Shown: positions 6,722 through 15,227 of the stretch, piece after piece
How the letters are laid out: every line of letters begins with the position of its first letter
Position numbering within the stretch: position 1 is the stretch's first letter
DNA from: Fen-1038 sp042408355
Lineage (GTDB): Bacteria > Chloroflexota > Anaerolineae > Anaerolineales > Villigracilaceae
NCBI GenBank assembly: GCA_042408355.1
Contig: JBHORD010000165.1
Span: 10,500-74,499 of the forward strand
Direction of reading: 5' to 3'
Length of the DNA: 64,000 nt
Position numbers and translations under genes: made by a program
Notes under the pieces: generated by a model
What the model was told of the DNA's origin: nothing
The model's input: only the letters and a program-made list of their open reading frames with translations
Database searches by the model: none

Positions 6722-9205
6722 TTAAGATACATCGCCTTTGCCCTGGCTCCAGAAGCGTTGCAAGGATTCCGCCAGCAAAGCATGTTCGGGTTTTTGTAAA
6801 TCGGCATCTTCTTCGAACAATCTTTGCGCCTCGAGGCGCGCTTTCTCGATCAACGCCACATCGGTCAGGCTTGCCATGCGTAAACCAGATGCATAACCCG
6901 ATTGCCGCGTGCCGAGAAATTCGCCGGGGCCGCGCTGCTGCAAATCGCGTTCGGCCAGCACAAAGCCATCGTTGGATTCAGCCATCGCCTGCAAACGTTC
7001 GCTCTCCGCCTTGTCTTCGTGCGTTGGAATCAACAGACAATATGATTGCGCCGGGCCGCGCCCAACGCGGCCGCGCAGTTGATGCAGTTGCGCCAGGCCG
7101 AATCGGTCGGCGCCTTCGATCAGCATCACCGTCGCGTTTGGAACATCCACGCCTACTTCCACGACGGTGGTCGAAACCAAAATATCGTATTGCCCGTCGC
7201 GAAACTTGAGCATGGTCTCGTCTTTTTCATCGGCCCGCATGCGTCCATGCAAAAGGCCGAGTTTGAGATCAGGGAAAATTTCCTTCGACAGGACCTCATA
7301 ATCATCCACCGCGGCGGGCAGGTCTCCCAGCTTTTCACTTTCCTCGATCAACGGATAAATGATAAAAGCCTGATGTCCCTCTTGAATCTGTCCGCGGATC
7401 AATGTGTAGGCGCGCTCGCGTTCCTGCGGCCGCAGGACGTAGGTATTGACCGGCTGGCGGCCCGCCGGCATTTCGTCTATGAGGGATAAATCGAGATCGC
7501 CGTAAATCGTCAATGCCAGCGAACGCGGAATCGGCGTGGCAGTCATCACCAGCAAATGCGGATTGGTTCCTTTGGAGCGGAGTTCCGCCCGCTGTTCCAC
7601 GCCGAAGCGGTGCTGTTCGTCAATCACAGCCAATTGCAAATCCTTGAACTGAACCGGGCCTTCAATGACCGCGTGCGTGCCGATGACAATTTTGATCGAA
7701 CCGTCTGCCAATCCATTGCGGATCGCCTCTTTCTCCACTTCGGGCGTATCGCCAACCAGCAAGCGAATCTCATCCTCGTGCATGATTCCGCTTTCGCCAG
7801 CGAGTTGATTCTTGAAACTACGATAATGCTGTTCCGCCAGGATTGAAGTTGGAGCCATGACCGCGGCTTGCGCGCCGTTCGATGTGATGATCGCGGCGGC
7901 GAGCGCGGCGACAACGGTCTTGCCCGAACCGACATCGCCTTGCAGAAGTCGATTCATCGGTTTGCCCGAATCCAAATCGGCGCGGATTTCAGCGAGGGCG
8001 CGCTGCTGTGCATTTGTCAGCGTGAAGGGAAGGCTCGTTAAACGCGCCGCCAGCCAATCGTCCGGGACTGAGAAGCGGCGCGCCTCGGCCTGTTTCCAAT
8101 CGCGCTTTTGCCGCATCACGCCCATCTGCAAGAAGAAAATTTCATCGAAAGCCAGCCGCTCACGCGCCGCTTTCAACAAGTCCTGCGAATCGGGAAAATG
8201 AATTTGCAACAAGGCCTGGCCCAGGCTGATTAACTGCGCGGAGGAACGAACGCTTTCCGGCAGTGAGTCGGCCACCGCCGGCGCCCAATACGTCACGACT
8301 TGCTTCATCAAACCGCGCAGCCACTTCTGCGTGATCTTCGCGGTCAGCGGATAAATCGGCACGATGCGGTTGGTGTGCAAATGTTCGATGTCCACCGATT
8401 CCCAATCGGGCTGGTTCATCACGAGGCGGCCCAGATATTGCTCCACTTTTCCCGAAACAGAAATCTGCATTCCCTCTTTGAGGCGATTGGCCATCCACGG
8501 CTGGTTGAACCACGAGAGCCGCAGTGCGCCGGTGCCATCGCTGAGAATGGCTTCGACAATCGTAGCCGAGCCGCTGCGAATGGGGCGCGTATGCACCGAT
8601 TGAATCGTGCCGATCACGGTCACCTGCTCGCCGTACCACAAACTTTTGATCGGTTTGAGCTGTGAATAATCGTCGTAGCGGCGCGGGAAATAATAGAGCA
8701 TGTCGCCGAGCGTTTTCATGCCGAGGCTTTCGAGTGTGGCGGCGTGCCTCGGACCGACGCCTTGAAGAACCGTTAGCGGGGCGTCGAGCGCGGCGGGCGT
8801 TTGACTCGTTTTCGCGCCGGGAACAGATTCGGAGCGCGGCGGAGGCGCGGGGCGCTGTTGCTGTAGAGGACGACTCGGTTGCGGGCGCGATTGTGCCGGC
8901 GCGGATTCTGTGGCTTGCGGCCGCGGCCGTTGCTGGGACCTTTGTGCGGCTTCGGGATACGCTTCACCGATGCGCTTCCACAAACCTTTCAACGCGTCGG
9001 CGCGGGACTGCGGGCTGAGGCCCTCATACGAGCGGAGTCTCTGCACGACGGCTTGAATCACTTCTTCGCTAACGCCGTCGGCGCGCGCCTCGCCTTCCCA
9101 AAAATCAAGCATCTTTGCCAACCCGCCGATGATTGCGTTATTGCTGTATCCGTTCTCGTGTTCGAGGCGGAAGAATTTTCGAAGTTTCTCTAGTGAAGGC
9201 TGCAT
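6722..9205 (-). CDS. recG: ATP-dependent DNA helicase RecG
   Basis: RecG remodels stalled replication forks and branched DNA. The 827-residue protein has an added N-terminal domain (about 1-150) ending in a Gln/Arg/Pro-rich linker, then the wedge domain starting near LQGVGPRHAATL, then the helicase core with Walker A GDVGSGKT, a DEQHRFGV box, TATPIPRSL and a C-terminal QLRGRVGRG motif. The extension makes it about 130 residues longer than the E. coli enzyme, a feature I associate with Chloroflexota. TAAAAT lies 6 nt before the ATG and there is no ribosome binding site, so the mRNA may be leaderless. Confidence 0.96.
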   Translation of the reverse strand: MQPSLEKLRKFFRLEHENGYSNNAIIGGLAKMLDFWEGEARADGVSEEVIQAVVQRLRSYEGLSPQSRADALKGLWKRIGEAYPEAAQRSQQRPRPQATESAPAQSRPQPSRPLQQQRPAPPPRSESVPGAKTSQTPAALDAPLTVLQGVGPRHAATLESLGMKTLGDMLYYFPRRYDDYSQLKPIKSLWYGEQVTVIGTIQSVHTRPIRSGSATIVEAILSDGTGALRLSWFNQPWMANRLKEGMQISVSGKVEQYLGRLVMNQPDWESVDIEHLHTNRIVPIYPLTAKITQKWLRGLMKQVVTYWAPAVADSLPESVRSSAQLISLGQALLQIHFPDSQDLLKAARERLAFDEIFFLQMGVMRQKRDWKQAEARRFSVPDDWLAARLTSLPFTLTNAQQRALAEIRADLDSGKPMNRLLQGDVGSGKTVVAALAAAIITSNGAQAAVMAPTSILAEQHYRSFKNQLAGESGIMHEDEIRLLVGDTPEVEKEAIRNGLADGSIKIVIGTHAVIEGPVQFKDLQLAVIDEQHRFGVEQRAELRSKGTNPHLLVMTATPIPRSLALTIYGDLDLSLIDEMPAGRQPVNTYVLRPQERERAYTLIRGQIQEGHQAFIIYPLIEESEKLGDLPAAVDDYEVLSKEIFPDLKLGLLHGRMRADEKDETMLKFRDGQYDILVSTTVVEVGVDVPNATVMLIEGADRFGLAQLHQLRGRVGRGPAQSYCLLIPTHEDKAESERLQAMAESNDGFVLAERDLQQRGPGEFLGTRQSGYASGLRMASLTDVALIEKARLEAQRLFEEDADLQKPEHALLAESLQRFWSQGKGDVS

Positions 9206-9211
9206 GAGATT

Positions 9212-9217
9212 ATTTTA
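9212..9217 (-). promoter_or_regulatory. -10 box of leaderless recG promoter
   Basis: TAAAAT on the minus strand is 6 nt from the recG ATG. The -35 region is poor, so this is a weaker case than those at tsaE and gatC. Confidence 0.4.
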
Positions 9218-9289
9218 TCATGGGGGAGGCGAAAGGACTTCGGCCCCGCCAGGCGAAATACATTCAACCAAAACTTGTTTTCCTCAATT

Positions 9290-9442
9290 TCAAAATCCCT
9301 GTTTCAGAAAAGCTTCCGCGGCCTCTATGAATTCCCCGGCTCCTCCTGTCATTTCACGAACTTCATCAAGATAGGCTCACCTGCAAGACATCCTATTTTG
9401 AGGCAATTATTTTTTTCTAATGCGATTGCCCTGCGACAACAT
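9290..9442 (-). pseudogene. Possible remnant of a coding sequence
   Basis: Directly after the acetyltransferase gene two minus-strand frames read like consecutive parts of one protein end: one contains KIGCLAGEPI, the other LDEVREMTGGAGEFIEAA and runs to a TGA at 9290-9292. A one-base shift near 9365 would join them. There is no start or ribosome binding site. I do not recognise the family, and chance is possible. Confidence 0.2.
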
Positions 9443-9733
9443 CTACTTTACCAATTCTTTAAATTCCGGATGCCGCTTGATGTAACCGTCCACAAACCAG
9501 CACAAGGTTCTCACGTTGAGCGAGTTTTCCTGTGCATACGTCAGCGCGGCTTTCGCCAGTTTACTCCCAATGCCCTGACCTTCCAGCGCGGGCGGAACAA
9601 AGGTGTGAACGAAGAGAATCGTTTGTCCCTGCAAAAGATAGGTTAACTCGGCGAGGTAAGAATGCACGCGGATTTCAAACCGCTTTCGTTCAACGTTGTG
9701 AACGACGTTCAGGCTGCCAGGTTCAAAACGCAT
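9443..9733 (-). CDS. Small GNAT acetyltransferase (YjdJ/COG2388 type)
   Basis: The 96-residue protein is a compact acetyl-CoA-dependent acetyltransferase. Its acetyl-CoA-binding segment PALEGQGIGSKLAKAAL and the C-terminal pattern C-WFVDGYIKRHPEF match the short Acetyltransf_CG family rather than full-length GNAT enzymes. Substrate is unknown. The ATG comes 1 nt after the stop codon of the upstream agmatinase-family gene, so the two are co-translated. A longer reading into the upstream gene is not protein-like. Confidence 0.82.
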   Translation of the reverse strand: MRFEPGSLNVVHNVERKRFEIRVHSYLAELTYLLQGQTILFVHTFVPPALEGQGIGSKLAKAALTYAQENSLNVRTLCWFVDGYIKRHPEFKELVK

Positions 9734-9734
9734 G

Positions 9735-10637
9735 TTATTTACTCGATTGTTTCGCCCGCGCAATGACCGCGACGAACTCCATGATGATTTTGAGCGCGGC
9801 GAAAACGGTCGCTTCGGATTCGTCGAGCGGCGGCGCGACTTCAACAACATCCAACCCCGCTAACGGCAAGCCCTGAAGCGATTGAATCAATGTGATGACC
9901 TGGCGCGAAGTCAATCCGCCCGAATCGGGAATGCCTGTGCCGGGCGCGAAGGCGGGATCGAGGCAATCAATATCCAATGAGACATGCACCGCATCGCATC
10001 TCGATAAGATTTTATGAACCTCTGCGGCGATGGGCTTCATGCCGCGTTCGGCCGCGTCCGCGGCGGTGTAAACGTTCAAGCCGCCGTTCTCAATCAAGTC
10101 AATTTCCTGATCTTCCCACGAGCGCAAACCGACCATGCAAACGTCTTCGGGCTTGACGCCGAACTCCAGTCCGCGGCGCAGGACGCAGGCATGGGAAAGT
10201 TTCGAGCCGTTGAACTCATCGCATAAATCCGGATGCGCGTCCACCCACAAAACGCCGAGGCGTTTATTTTCGAATCGCTCGCGCTGGCCTTGAAAAATTG
10301 GAATCGTCACGGAGTGATCGCCGCCGAGCAGGATGGGCATGTTAGGCAGAGTCGCCACTTTTTGGCGAATCCGCTCGAAGTCCCGCGCGGGATGCGTGAT
10401 GGCAATATCGCCCAAATCGCAGATGCGAATCTCTTTGAGCCGCGTCCGGTCTTCGCTGAACGGCGTCATGTGCTGTGACCAAAAGCGAATCCGCTCGGGG
10501 CCGCGCGAGGCGCCTTTGCGCGCGCTGGCAAGCCCGTCGAACGGAATGCCGATGATCGAGAAATCGGAATCGGCGGGGGAATAATCCGGGCGGCAAAGAT
10601 CAGCCCAAAGTCCGTGAGTGGCAGCGGGATCGGTCAT
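9735..10637 (-). CDS. Agmatinase/arginase-family ureohydrolase
   Basis: This family hydrolyses guanidino compounds to urea with a binuclear Mn2+ centre. All metal motifs are present: GGDHS at 105-109, DAHPD at 133-137 and SLDIDCLDP near 218-226. The SHACVLRRGLE segment resembles agmatinases more than arginases, so agmatine to putrescine plus urea is the best guess, but substrate cannot be fixed from sequence; members acting on guanidinobutyrate or formiminoglutamate exist. The ATG has AGAGG about 10 nt upstream. A small acetyltransferase follows immediately. Confidence 0.88.
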   Translation of the reverse strand: MTDPAATHGLWADLCRPDYSPADSDFSIIGIPFDGLASARKGASRGPERIRFWSQHMTPFSEDRTRLKEIRICDLGDIAITHPARDFERIRQKVATLPNMPILLGGDHSVTIPIFQGQRERFENKRLGVLWVDAHPDLCDEFNGSKLSHACVLRRGLEFGVKPEDVCMVGLRSWEDQEIDLIENGGLNVYTAADAAERGMKPIAAEVHKILSRCDAVHVSLDIDCLDPAFAPGTGIPDSGGLTSRQVITLIQSLQGLPLAGLDVVEVAPPLDESEATVFAALKIIMEFVAVIARAKQSSK

Positions 10638-10703
10638 ATTGTTTTGCCTCTTTCAAATTTTATCCGATAAAACGAGAGCAGGCTTTTTGACGGCTCCGTT
10701 CTC

Positions 10704-11567
10704 TCAATCTTCAACCGGATAGTAACACAAGCCCGCCGTGCCCGGCCCCGTATGGACAGCCAGCGCGGGCGAAAGTTCAGCAAACATCGACTCGACCACA
10801 TTCACTTTTGATTCGACCAAATCCTTGATCTTTTCCACTTCGCGCTGTGCCCCTGCATGAACATAAGCGACTCTGGCTTTGCCTTTTCCAATTGCCTGCG
10901 CGACCATATCGGCCATCTGTTGATAGGCTTGGCCGCGGCTGTGAGCTTTGCCAAGCGGCACAATTTCGCCATCCTCCACACCGATCAGCGGCTTGATGTT
11001 GAGCATGGTGCCAAGCAGATTTTGCGCCTTGCCAATGCGCCCGCCGAGGTAAAGATAGCGGAGCGTATCCGCCGTTTGAATCATATGCGTGACGGGAATC
11101 ATCTTTTTAACGCGCGCCGTGATCTCGTTCAAACTCCAGCCCGATAACGCGGCGCGCGCCGCCTCGATCGCCATCCAGCCCTGACAAAGCGACGCGGAAC
11201 GCGTGTCAATCACTTCAAGCCGAATGTTCGGATGGCTTTCCTTGAGCATGGATTGCGCGACGGTCGCGGCCTGATATCCGCCGCTTGCTTTGGATGTCAT
11301 TTGGATGCTGATGATTTCCTCCGCTCCATTCTCAACCAGTTTTTCATACGCCTGGTAATAATCCCCCGGACCGGGGCTGGCAGTAGTCGGCACAAATTTG
11401 GCGGTGATCAGCCAGCGCAAAAATTCTTCCCGCTGAATCGTGACCAGATCGCGCAGAACTTCCTGTCCGCGATGAATATAATAAGCCACCGTGCTGATTT
11501 TGAGACTGTTTAGAATCGTCTCCGGCAGGCTGGCCGTGCTGTCCGTCAAAACCGCAACATTGGGCAT
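10704..11567 (-). CDS. DegV family fatty-acid-binding protein
   Basis: DegV proteins (FakB-like) hold a fatty acid and, in firmicutes, present it to the kinase FakA. The 287-residue protein starts with VLTDSTASLPET, has TTASPGPGDY and SKASGGYQAA loops and the RYLYLGGRIGKAQNLLG segment typical of the family. Length is normal. No FakA homologue is in the window. It is transcribed away from the lysine aminomutase gene and towards the agmatinase-family gene, 66 nt apart. Confidence 0.9.
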   Translation of the reverse strand: MPNVAVLTDSTASLPETILNSLKISTVAYYIHRGQEVLRDLVTIQREEFLRWLITAKFVPTTASPGPGDYYQAYEKLVENGAEEIISIQMTSKASGGYQAATVAQSMLKESHPNIRLEVIDTRSASLCQGWMAIEAARAALSGWSLNEITARVKKMIPVTHMIQTADTLRYLYLGGRIGKAQNLLGTMLNIKPLIGVEDGEIVPLGKAHSRGQAYQQMADMVAQAIGKGKARVAYVHAGAQREVEKIKDLVESKVNVVESMFAELSPALAVHTGPGTAGLCYYPVED

Positions 11568-11636
11568 TTTATCTCGCTTTCTCTCCTCTTCATTTTACAC
11601 CCGCAGACGCTGCATCTATGCTTTTGCAAAGTGCGG

Positions 11637-11665
11637 TTGACCTGCATTTTGTTTCCACTTACAAT
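11637..11665 (+). promoter_or_regulatory. Promoter of the kamA operon with a long leader
   Basis: TTGACC (11637-11642), 17 nt spacer, TACAAT (11660-11665). Transcription should start near 11672, giving a leader of about 130 nt that contains an ATGGTTA...TAACCAT hairpin and then GGAGG 8 nt before the ATG. I recognise no riboswitch class in the leader. Confidence 0.75.
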
Positions 11666-11800
11666 ACTACTAACGATGGTTAAGGTTTCTAACCATATTG
11701 CCGGTTTCTTTCGGCCCGATCACGATCCTCCGTCGGGGCTGGTTTTCGCGTCCGTTTCACCTTAGCTTCATTTGTCATCTAACATTCGGAGGATTATCTT

Positions 11801-13147
11801 ATGCCTACACCTATCCTTTCCAAACGCGCTCCTGTCTATGCCGGCGTTCCCGATGAAAAGTGGAACGACTGGCGCTGGCAGTTGAGTCACCGTCTCAATA
11901 CTGTTGAGGAAATTGAGAAGGTCATTCCGTTGACCGATTCGGAGAAAAAGGCTCTGAACACCAGCGGTTTGTTCCGCGTGGATGTGACGCCGTATTTCAT
12001 CTCGTTGATTGACCCGGACGATCCCAATGACCCGATTCGCAAGCAAATCATTCCGACCGATGCGGAGATTACGCCATTCACCGGAATGATGGAAGACTCG
12101 CTCGCGGAAGACCGCCACTCGCCTGTGCCTGGGCTGGTTCACCGTTATCCGGATAGAGTCCTCATGCTTGTGACCACACAATGTGCGTCGTATTGCCGGT
12201 ATTGCACGCGCTCGCGCATCGTCGGCGACCCGGGGCAGACATTTTCGCGTCACGAGTTCGAGATGCAGATCGAATATCTCAAACGGACTCCGCAAGTGCG
12301 CGACGTTTTGCTTTCCGGCGGCGATCCGCTTGTGCTTGCGCCAAAAATTCTCGAAGAGATCCTGACGCGTCTGCGCGAGATTCCGCACATCGAAATTGTC
12401 CGCATTGGCTCGCGCGTGCCGGTCTTCCTGCCGATGCGCGTCACGCAGGAATTGTGCGACATGCTCAGCAAATTCCATCCGCTGTGGCTGAACATTCACG
12501 TCAATCATCCCAATGAAATCACAAAAGAACTGGCTGACGCATGCGACCGCATGACGCGCGCCGGAATCCCATTGGGCAACCAGTCCGTTCTTTTGGCCGG
12601 GATCAATGATTGCGTTCACATCCAGCGCGAATTGGTCCAGAAGCTGACGCGGATTCGCGTCCGCCCGTATTATTTGTATCAATGCGATCTGGTCGAAGGC
12701 GCGGGACATTTCCGCACGCCGGTCGCGAAAGGCATCGAGATCATTGAAGGCCTGCGCGGCCATACCTCCGGCTACGCCGTTCCGCAATTCATCGTGGATG
12801 CGCCCGGCGGCGGCGGCAAGATTCCGGTCATGCCCAATTACCAGATCAGCGCTTCGGATCATAAAGTCATTTTGCGCAATTACGAGGGCTACATCACGAC
12901 CTATGAAGAGCCGACCGATTACAAGGCGCACGATCCGAAGACTTGCAAGTTCTGTCAGAACAAGCGGCCCGAGGCCGGTCAAACCGGCATCACCGGCCTG
13001 CTCGATAGCGAAGAAATGTTTATCAAGCCCACAGGCTTCGACGAAGTCCACGACCGCCATGGAATCCAGCATCGTTTGAAAGATGAAAAGAAATGGCAGC
13101 CGTTGGGAATCGGCAGTGGTGAAACGAGTCCGCACGAAGAAGCCTGA
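11801..13147 (+). CDS. kamA: Lysine 2,3-aminomutase family radical SAM enzyme
   Basis: KamA-type enzymes move the 2-amino group of L-lysine to C3 using an iron-sulfur cluster, S-adenosylmethionine and pyridoxal phosphate. The 448-residue protein has the radical SAM cysteines Cys128, Cys132 and Cys135 (CASYCRYC), a GGDPL motif, and the PLP lysine Lys340 in PGGGGKIPV. A C-terminal region with CKFCQNKRPEAG resembles the metal-binding tail of the clostridial enzyme. The product beta-lysine is an osmolyte or fermentation intermediate, but no beta-lysine acetyltransferase or degradation gene is adjacent, so the pathway is open. Related enzymes act on glutamate or arginine. Confidence 0.88.
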   Translation: MPTPILSKRAPVYAGVPDEKWNDWRWQLSHRLNTVEEIEKVIPLTDSEKKALNTSGLFRVDVTPYFISLIDPDDPNDPIRKQIIPTDAEITPFTGMMEDSLAEDRHSPVPGLVHRYPDRVLMLVTTQCASYCRYCTRSRIVGDPGQTFSRHEFEMQIEYLKRTPQVRDVLLSGGDPLVLAPKILEEILTRLREIPHIEIVRIGSRVPVFLPMRVTQELCDMLSKFHPLWLNIHVNHPNEITKELADACDRMTRAGIPLGNQSVLLAGINDCVHIQRELVQKLTRIRVRPYYLYQCDLVEGAGHFRTPVAKGIEIIEGLRGHTSGYAVPQFIVDAPGGGGKIPVMPNYQISASDHKVILRNYEGYITTYEEPTDYKAHDPKTCKFCQNKRPEAGQTGITGLLDSEEMFIKPTGFDEVHDRHGIQHRLKDEKKWQPLGIGSGETSPHEEA

Positions 13148-13171
13148 CTTCAAGCAAGCAAGGAGAATAAG

Positions 13172-13912
13172 ATGCAAGCACTTCAAAAGTTCATGTTGGT
13201 CCTTCTCATCCTCGCGGCACTGCTTACGGCCTGTGCGCCCGCACAAACTCAGGAACAAATCCAATCTCAAATTCAGACCTCGGTTGCGATGACCGTCCAG
13301 GCCCAAAATCAAGTCGGCACATTTGTAGCACAAACTGTCGAGGCGCAATCAAGCCAGACAACCTTGCCGACTGCGACAACCGCGCCAACAGAAACCCCTG
13401 TGGCGCCGACTCTCACGCCCGTGATTATTTCCACGCCGACCTCATTTACGACTTCATCTTCGGGCGGCGGTGGAGGCGGCAGTTCGTCAACGGCCAGTCA
13501 GCCGTATCAGTGCAGTGTGGTCGGCCAGACGCCTCAGGATAACAGCCCGGCGACGATATTGAAGACGAATGACAATGTGCAATTGGATGTTAAGTGGACA
13601 ATCATGAATGTTGGCACGAAGACCTGGGAGGCCGGTTCGCCCTGGGTCTATTATGCTACCTCCGTCGATTCGGACTCCCCCGCCGATTTCGGATTAACAA
13701 TGAGCTCGGTCGGTCTTCAAAGCGGGTTATCCGCGCCGGTCAAGCCGGGCGAAACAGTAACGCTTGGCATCCAATTGACTCCGCCATCGTCTTTTTCCAG
13801 CAAGAAGCCGATCTACATCACCACATATTGGGCGCTCGTGCTCGATGGCGTAAAGAAATATTGCCACCCATGGATCAACGTTGAAATTCTCCGGCCGGGC
13901 ATGAACCCATAG
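13172..13912 (+). CDS. Lipoprotein with NBR1-like Ig domain, first of two paralogues
   Basis: The 246-residue protein has a signal peptide with lipobox LLTAC, so it should be lipid-anchored outside the membrane. A Gln/Thr/Pro-rich linker ends in a Ser/Gly run, followed by a domain of about 130 residues starting near QCSVVGQTP. Features such as VKWTIMNVGTKTWEAG and VKPGETVTLGIQLTPP mark it as the Ig-like 'next to BRCA1' fold common in Chloroflexota surface proteins. It has an AAGGAG site 5 nt before the ATG and follows kamA by 24 nt. Ligand unknown. Confidence 0.8.
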   Translation: MQALQKFMLVLLILAALLTACAPAQTQEQIQSQIQTSVAMTVQAQNQVGTFVAQTVEAQSSQTTLPTATTAPTETPVAPTLTPVIISTPTSFTTSSSGGGGGGSSSTASQPYQCSVVGQTPQDNSPATILKTNDNVQLDVKWTIMNVGTKTWEAGSPWVYYATSVDSDSPADFGLTMSSVGLQSGLSAPVKPGETVTLGIQLTPPSSFSSKKPIYITTYWALVLDGVKKYCHPWINVEILRPGMNP

Positions 13913-13938
13913 CTCATCGGCATTCGGGAGATTCAAAC

Positions 13939-14637
13939 ATGAACTGGCGAATGCGCCGCGCTCGTTGGTTGTTGATCGTCACACTTTTTGTTTTGAGTTG
14001 TGATATTTCGACTCTTGCCGCGCCTGCGCCAATTCCAACAACGAATGCAAACTTGGTGAGTACGATTATCGTTCTAACAGCCGGCGCAGCCGCAACGCAG
14101 ACCGCCGCGCTGATTCCGCCCACCTTGACGCCGTCGGTCACACCGTTTCCAAGCCAGACGCCGAGCGTCACACCAACATCCACCGCCACTTATGTTTTCC
14201 TGACGCCAACGATGTTTAAGATCAAAACCCCCACTCCCATGGGGAGCGGAAGCGGAGGCGGAGGAGGTGGAGGAGGCGGGGGCGGCGGCGGAGGCGGATC
14301 GAGCGCCGGGACATGGGCCTGCAAATTGACTGCGCAAGCGCCGGTCAATGGCACTCCTTTCGGCCCTTCGGCTTCGTTTACAACAAACTGGACGGTTAAG
14401 AACACAGGCAGTAATACGTGGCTGCGCACCTCGGTGGACGTGGTCAACACCGGCGGGACTCTTCTGGCGGCAGATGCCGCTTACGATTTGACATCCACCG
14501 TCTCGGTGAACGGCTCGATCACCATCAGTATTTCGATGACGGCTCCATCAGCGAAAGGAACCTATACATCGAATTGGTCGCTGCGAGTCGGCAAGACATT
14601 GTTCTGTCCGCTGGCAGTTACCATTTCCGTGCAATAG
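13939..14637 (+). CDS. Lipoprotein with NBR1-like Ig domain, second of two paralogues
   Basis: The 232-residue protein repeats the plan of its upstream neighbour: signal peptide with lipobox VLSC, a Thr/Pro linker, a long glycine tract (about 15 in a row around residues 105-119), then an Ig-like domain with NWTVKNTGSNTWLRT. The two genes are 26 nt apart and are best read as a tandem duplication. An intrinsic terminator follows, so kamA and both lipoproteins form one unit. Confidence 0.78.
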   Translation: MNWRMRRARWLLIVTLFVLSCDISTLAAPAPIPTTNANLVSTIIVLTAGAAATQTAALIPPTLTPSVTPFPSQTPSVTPTSTATYVFLTPTMFKIKTPTPMGSGSGGGGGGGGGGGGGGGSSAGTWACKLTAQAPVNGTPFGPSASFTTNWTVKNTGSNTWLRTSVDVVNTGGTLLAADAAYDLTSTVSVNGSITISISMTAPSAKGTYTSNWSLRVGKTLFCPLAVTISVQ

Positions 14638-14654
14638 AATTTATATTGGCGCTT

Positions 14655-14695
14655 CAAAACAGGGGCGGCCAAATTATCCGCTCCTGTTTTGTTTT
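14655..14695 (+). terminator. Intrinsic terminator after the lipoprotein pair
   Basis: A 14-bp stem (CAAAACAGGGGCGG with CCGCTCCTGTTTTG, one G-U pair), 9-nt loop, then TTTT. It ends the kamA-lipoprotein transcript. Confidence 0.88.
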
Positions 14696-14886
14696 ACGTT
14701 TTGAAAAATCAGCCCCGGCCTGCTTTTTGCTCTCGCATCACCGATTGCCTACAATGCTTGTAATTAGGCATTCTCATTGAACACGCAGTTGGCGCGGTTT
14801 TCTTCGTCAATCCGCTCCGTGAATGTGCGTACAGAATATCCCAAATCCGGATTTTGAAAAAGCCAGGATGCCTGCAAGCCATCAAC

Positions 14887-14915
14887 TTGACGTTTCTCAA
14901 CGCGCGGCATACAAT
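14887..14915 (+). promoter_or_regulatory. Promoter of the cobalamin riboswitch transcript
   Basis: TTGACG (14887-14892), 17 nt, TACAAT (14910-14915). The start point near 14922 falls just before the aptamer. Confidence 0.8.
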
Positions 14916-14921
14916 CCGCTC

Positions 14922-15075
14922 ACAATTGAATAAGATCGGAAAGCGGCGAAGCCGGTGTAATTCCGGCGCTGTCCCGCAACTGTGAATTAGCAATGAGCGA
15001 TTAGCGATTAAGCCCAACGGCTGACAGATAAAAGCTAATAACCAACAGCTAATAAGTCAGGTCGCCCGCCTCCGG
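14922..15075 (+). promoter_or_regulatory. Cobalamin riboswitch aptamer
   Basis: The conserved core is readable: a GCCGGTG...TTCCGGC arm (14951-14967) followed by GCTGTCCCGCAACTGTGA, and the B12 box AGTCAGGTCGCCCGCC at 15055-15070. The variable arm between them is rich in AGCTAATA-like repeats. It precedes a B12-type ABC importer, so the aptamer class and gene content agree: adenosylcobalamin binding should shut the importer off. Confidence 0.92.
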
Positions 15076-15137
15076 TCGGTTCACCACACTCTCGTGGAAA
15101 GGAGGTGGAGGACGGCTGACATAGCGAGCCTCTATCT

Positions 15138-15166
15138 CCCCAGTCAACGACTGGGGATTTTGTTTT
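15138..15166 (+). terminator. Terminator of the cobalamin riboswitch
   Basis: CCCCAGTC, loop AAC, GACTGGGG and then ATTTTGTTTT. Lying between aptamer and btuF, it is the likely expression platform. GGAGGTGG upstream can pair with the region next to the B12 box, giving a possible antiterminator. Confidence 0.85.
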
Positions 15167-15227
15167 GGACGGCGGCAACATGGTTACCGCAAATGGAACA
15201 TCAGATTAAATCTCACAGGAGAAAGAT

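Noticed and set aside
11768..13348. Long minus-strand frame (526 codons) opposite the aminomutase gene
   Set aside because: It is the antisense shadow of kamA: composition is basic and His-rich, no known motif, and the plus strand carries all radical SAM and PLP motifs.
14190..14450. Minus-strand ORF with a long proline run
   Set aside because: Antisense of the glycine tract in the second lipoprotein.
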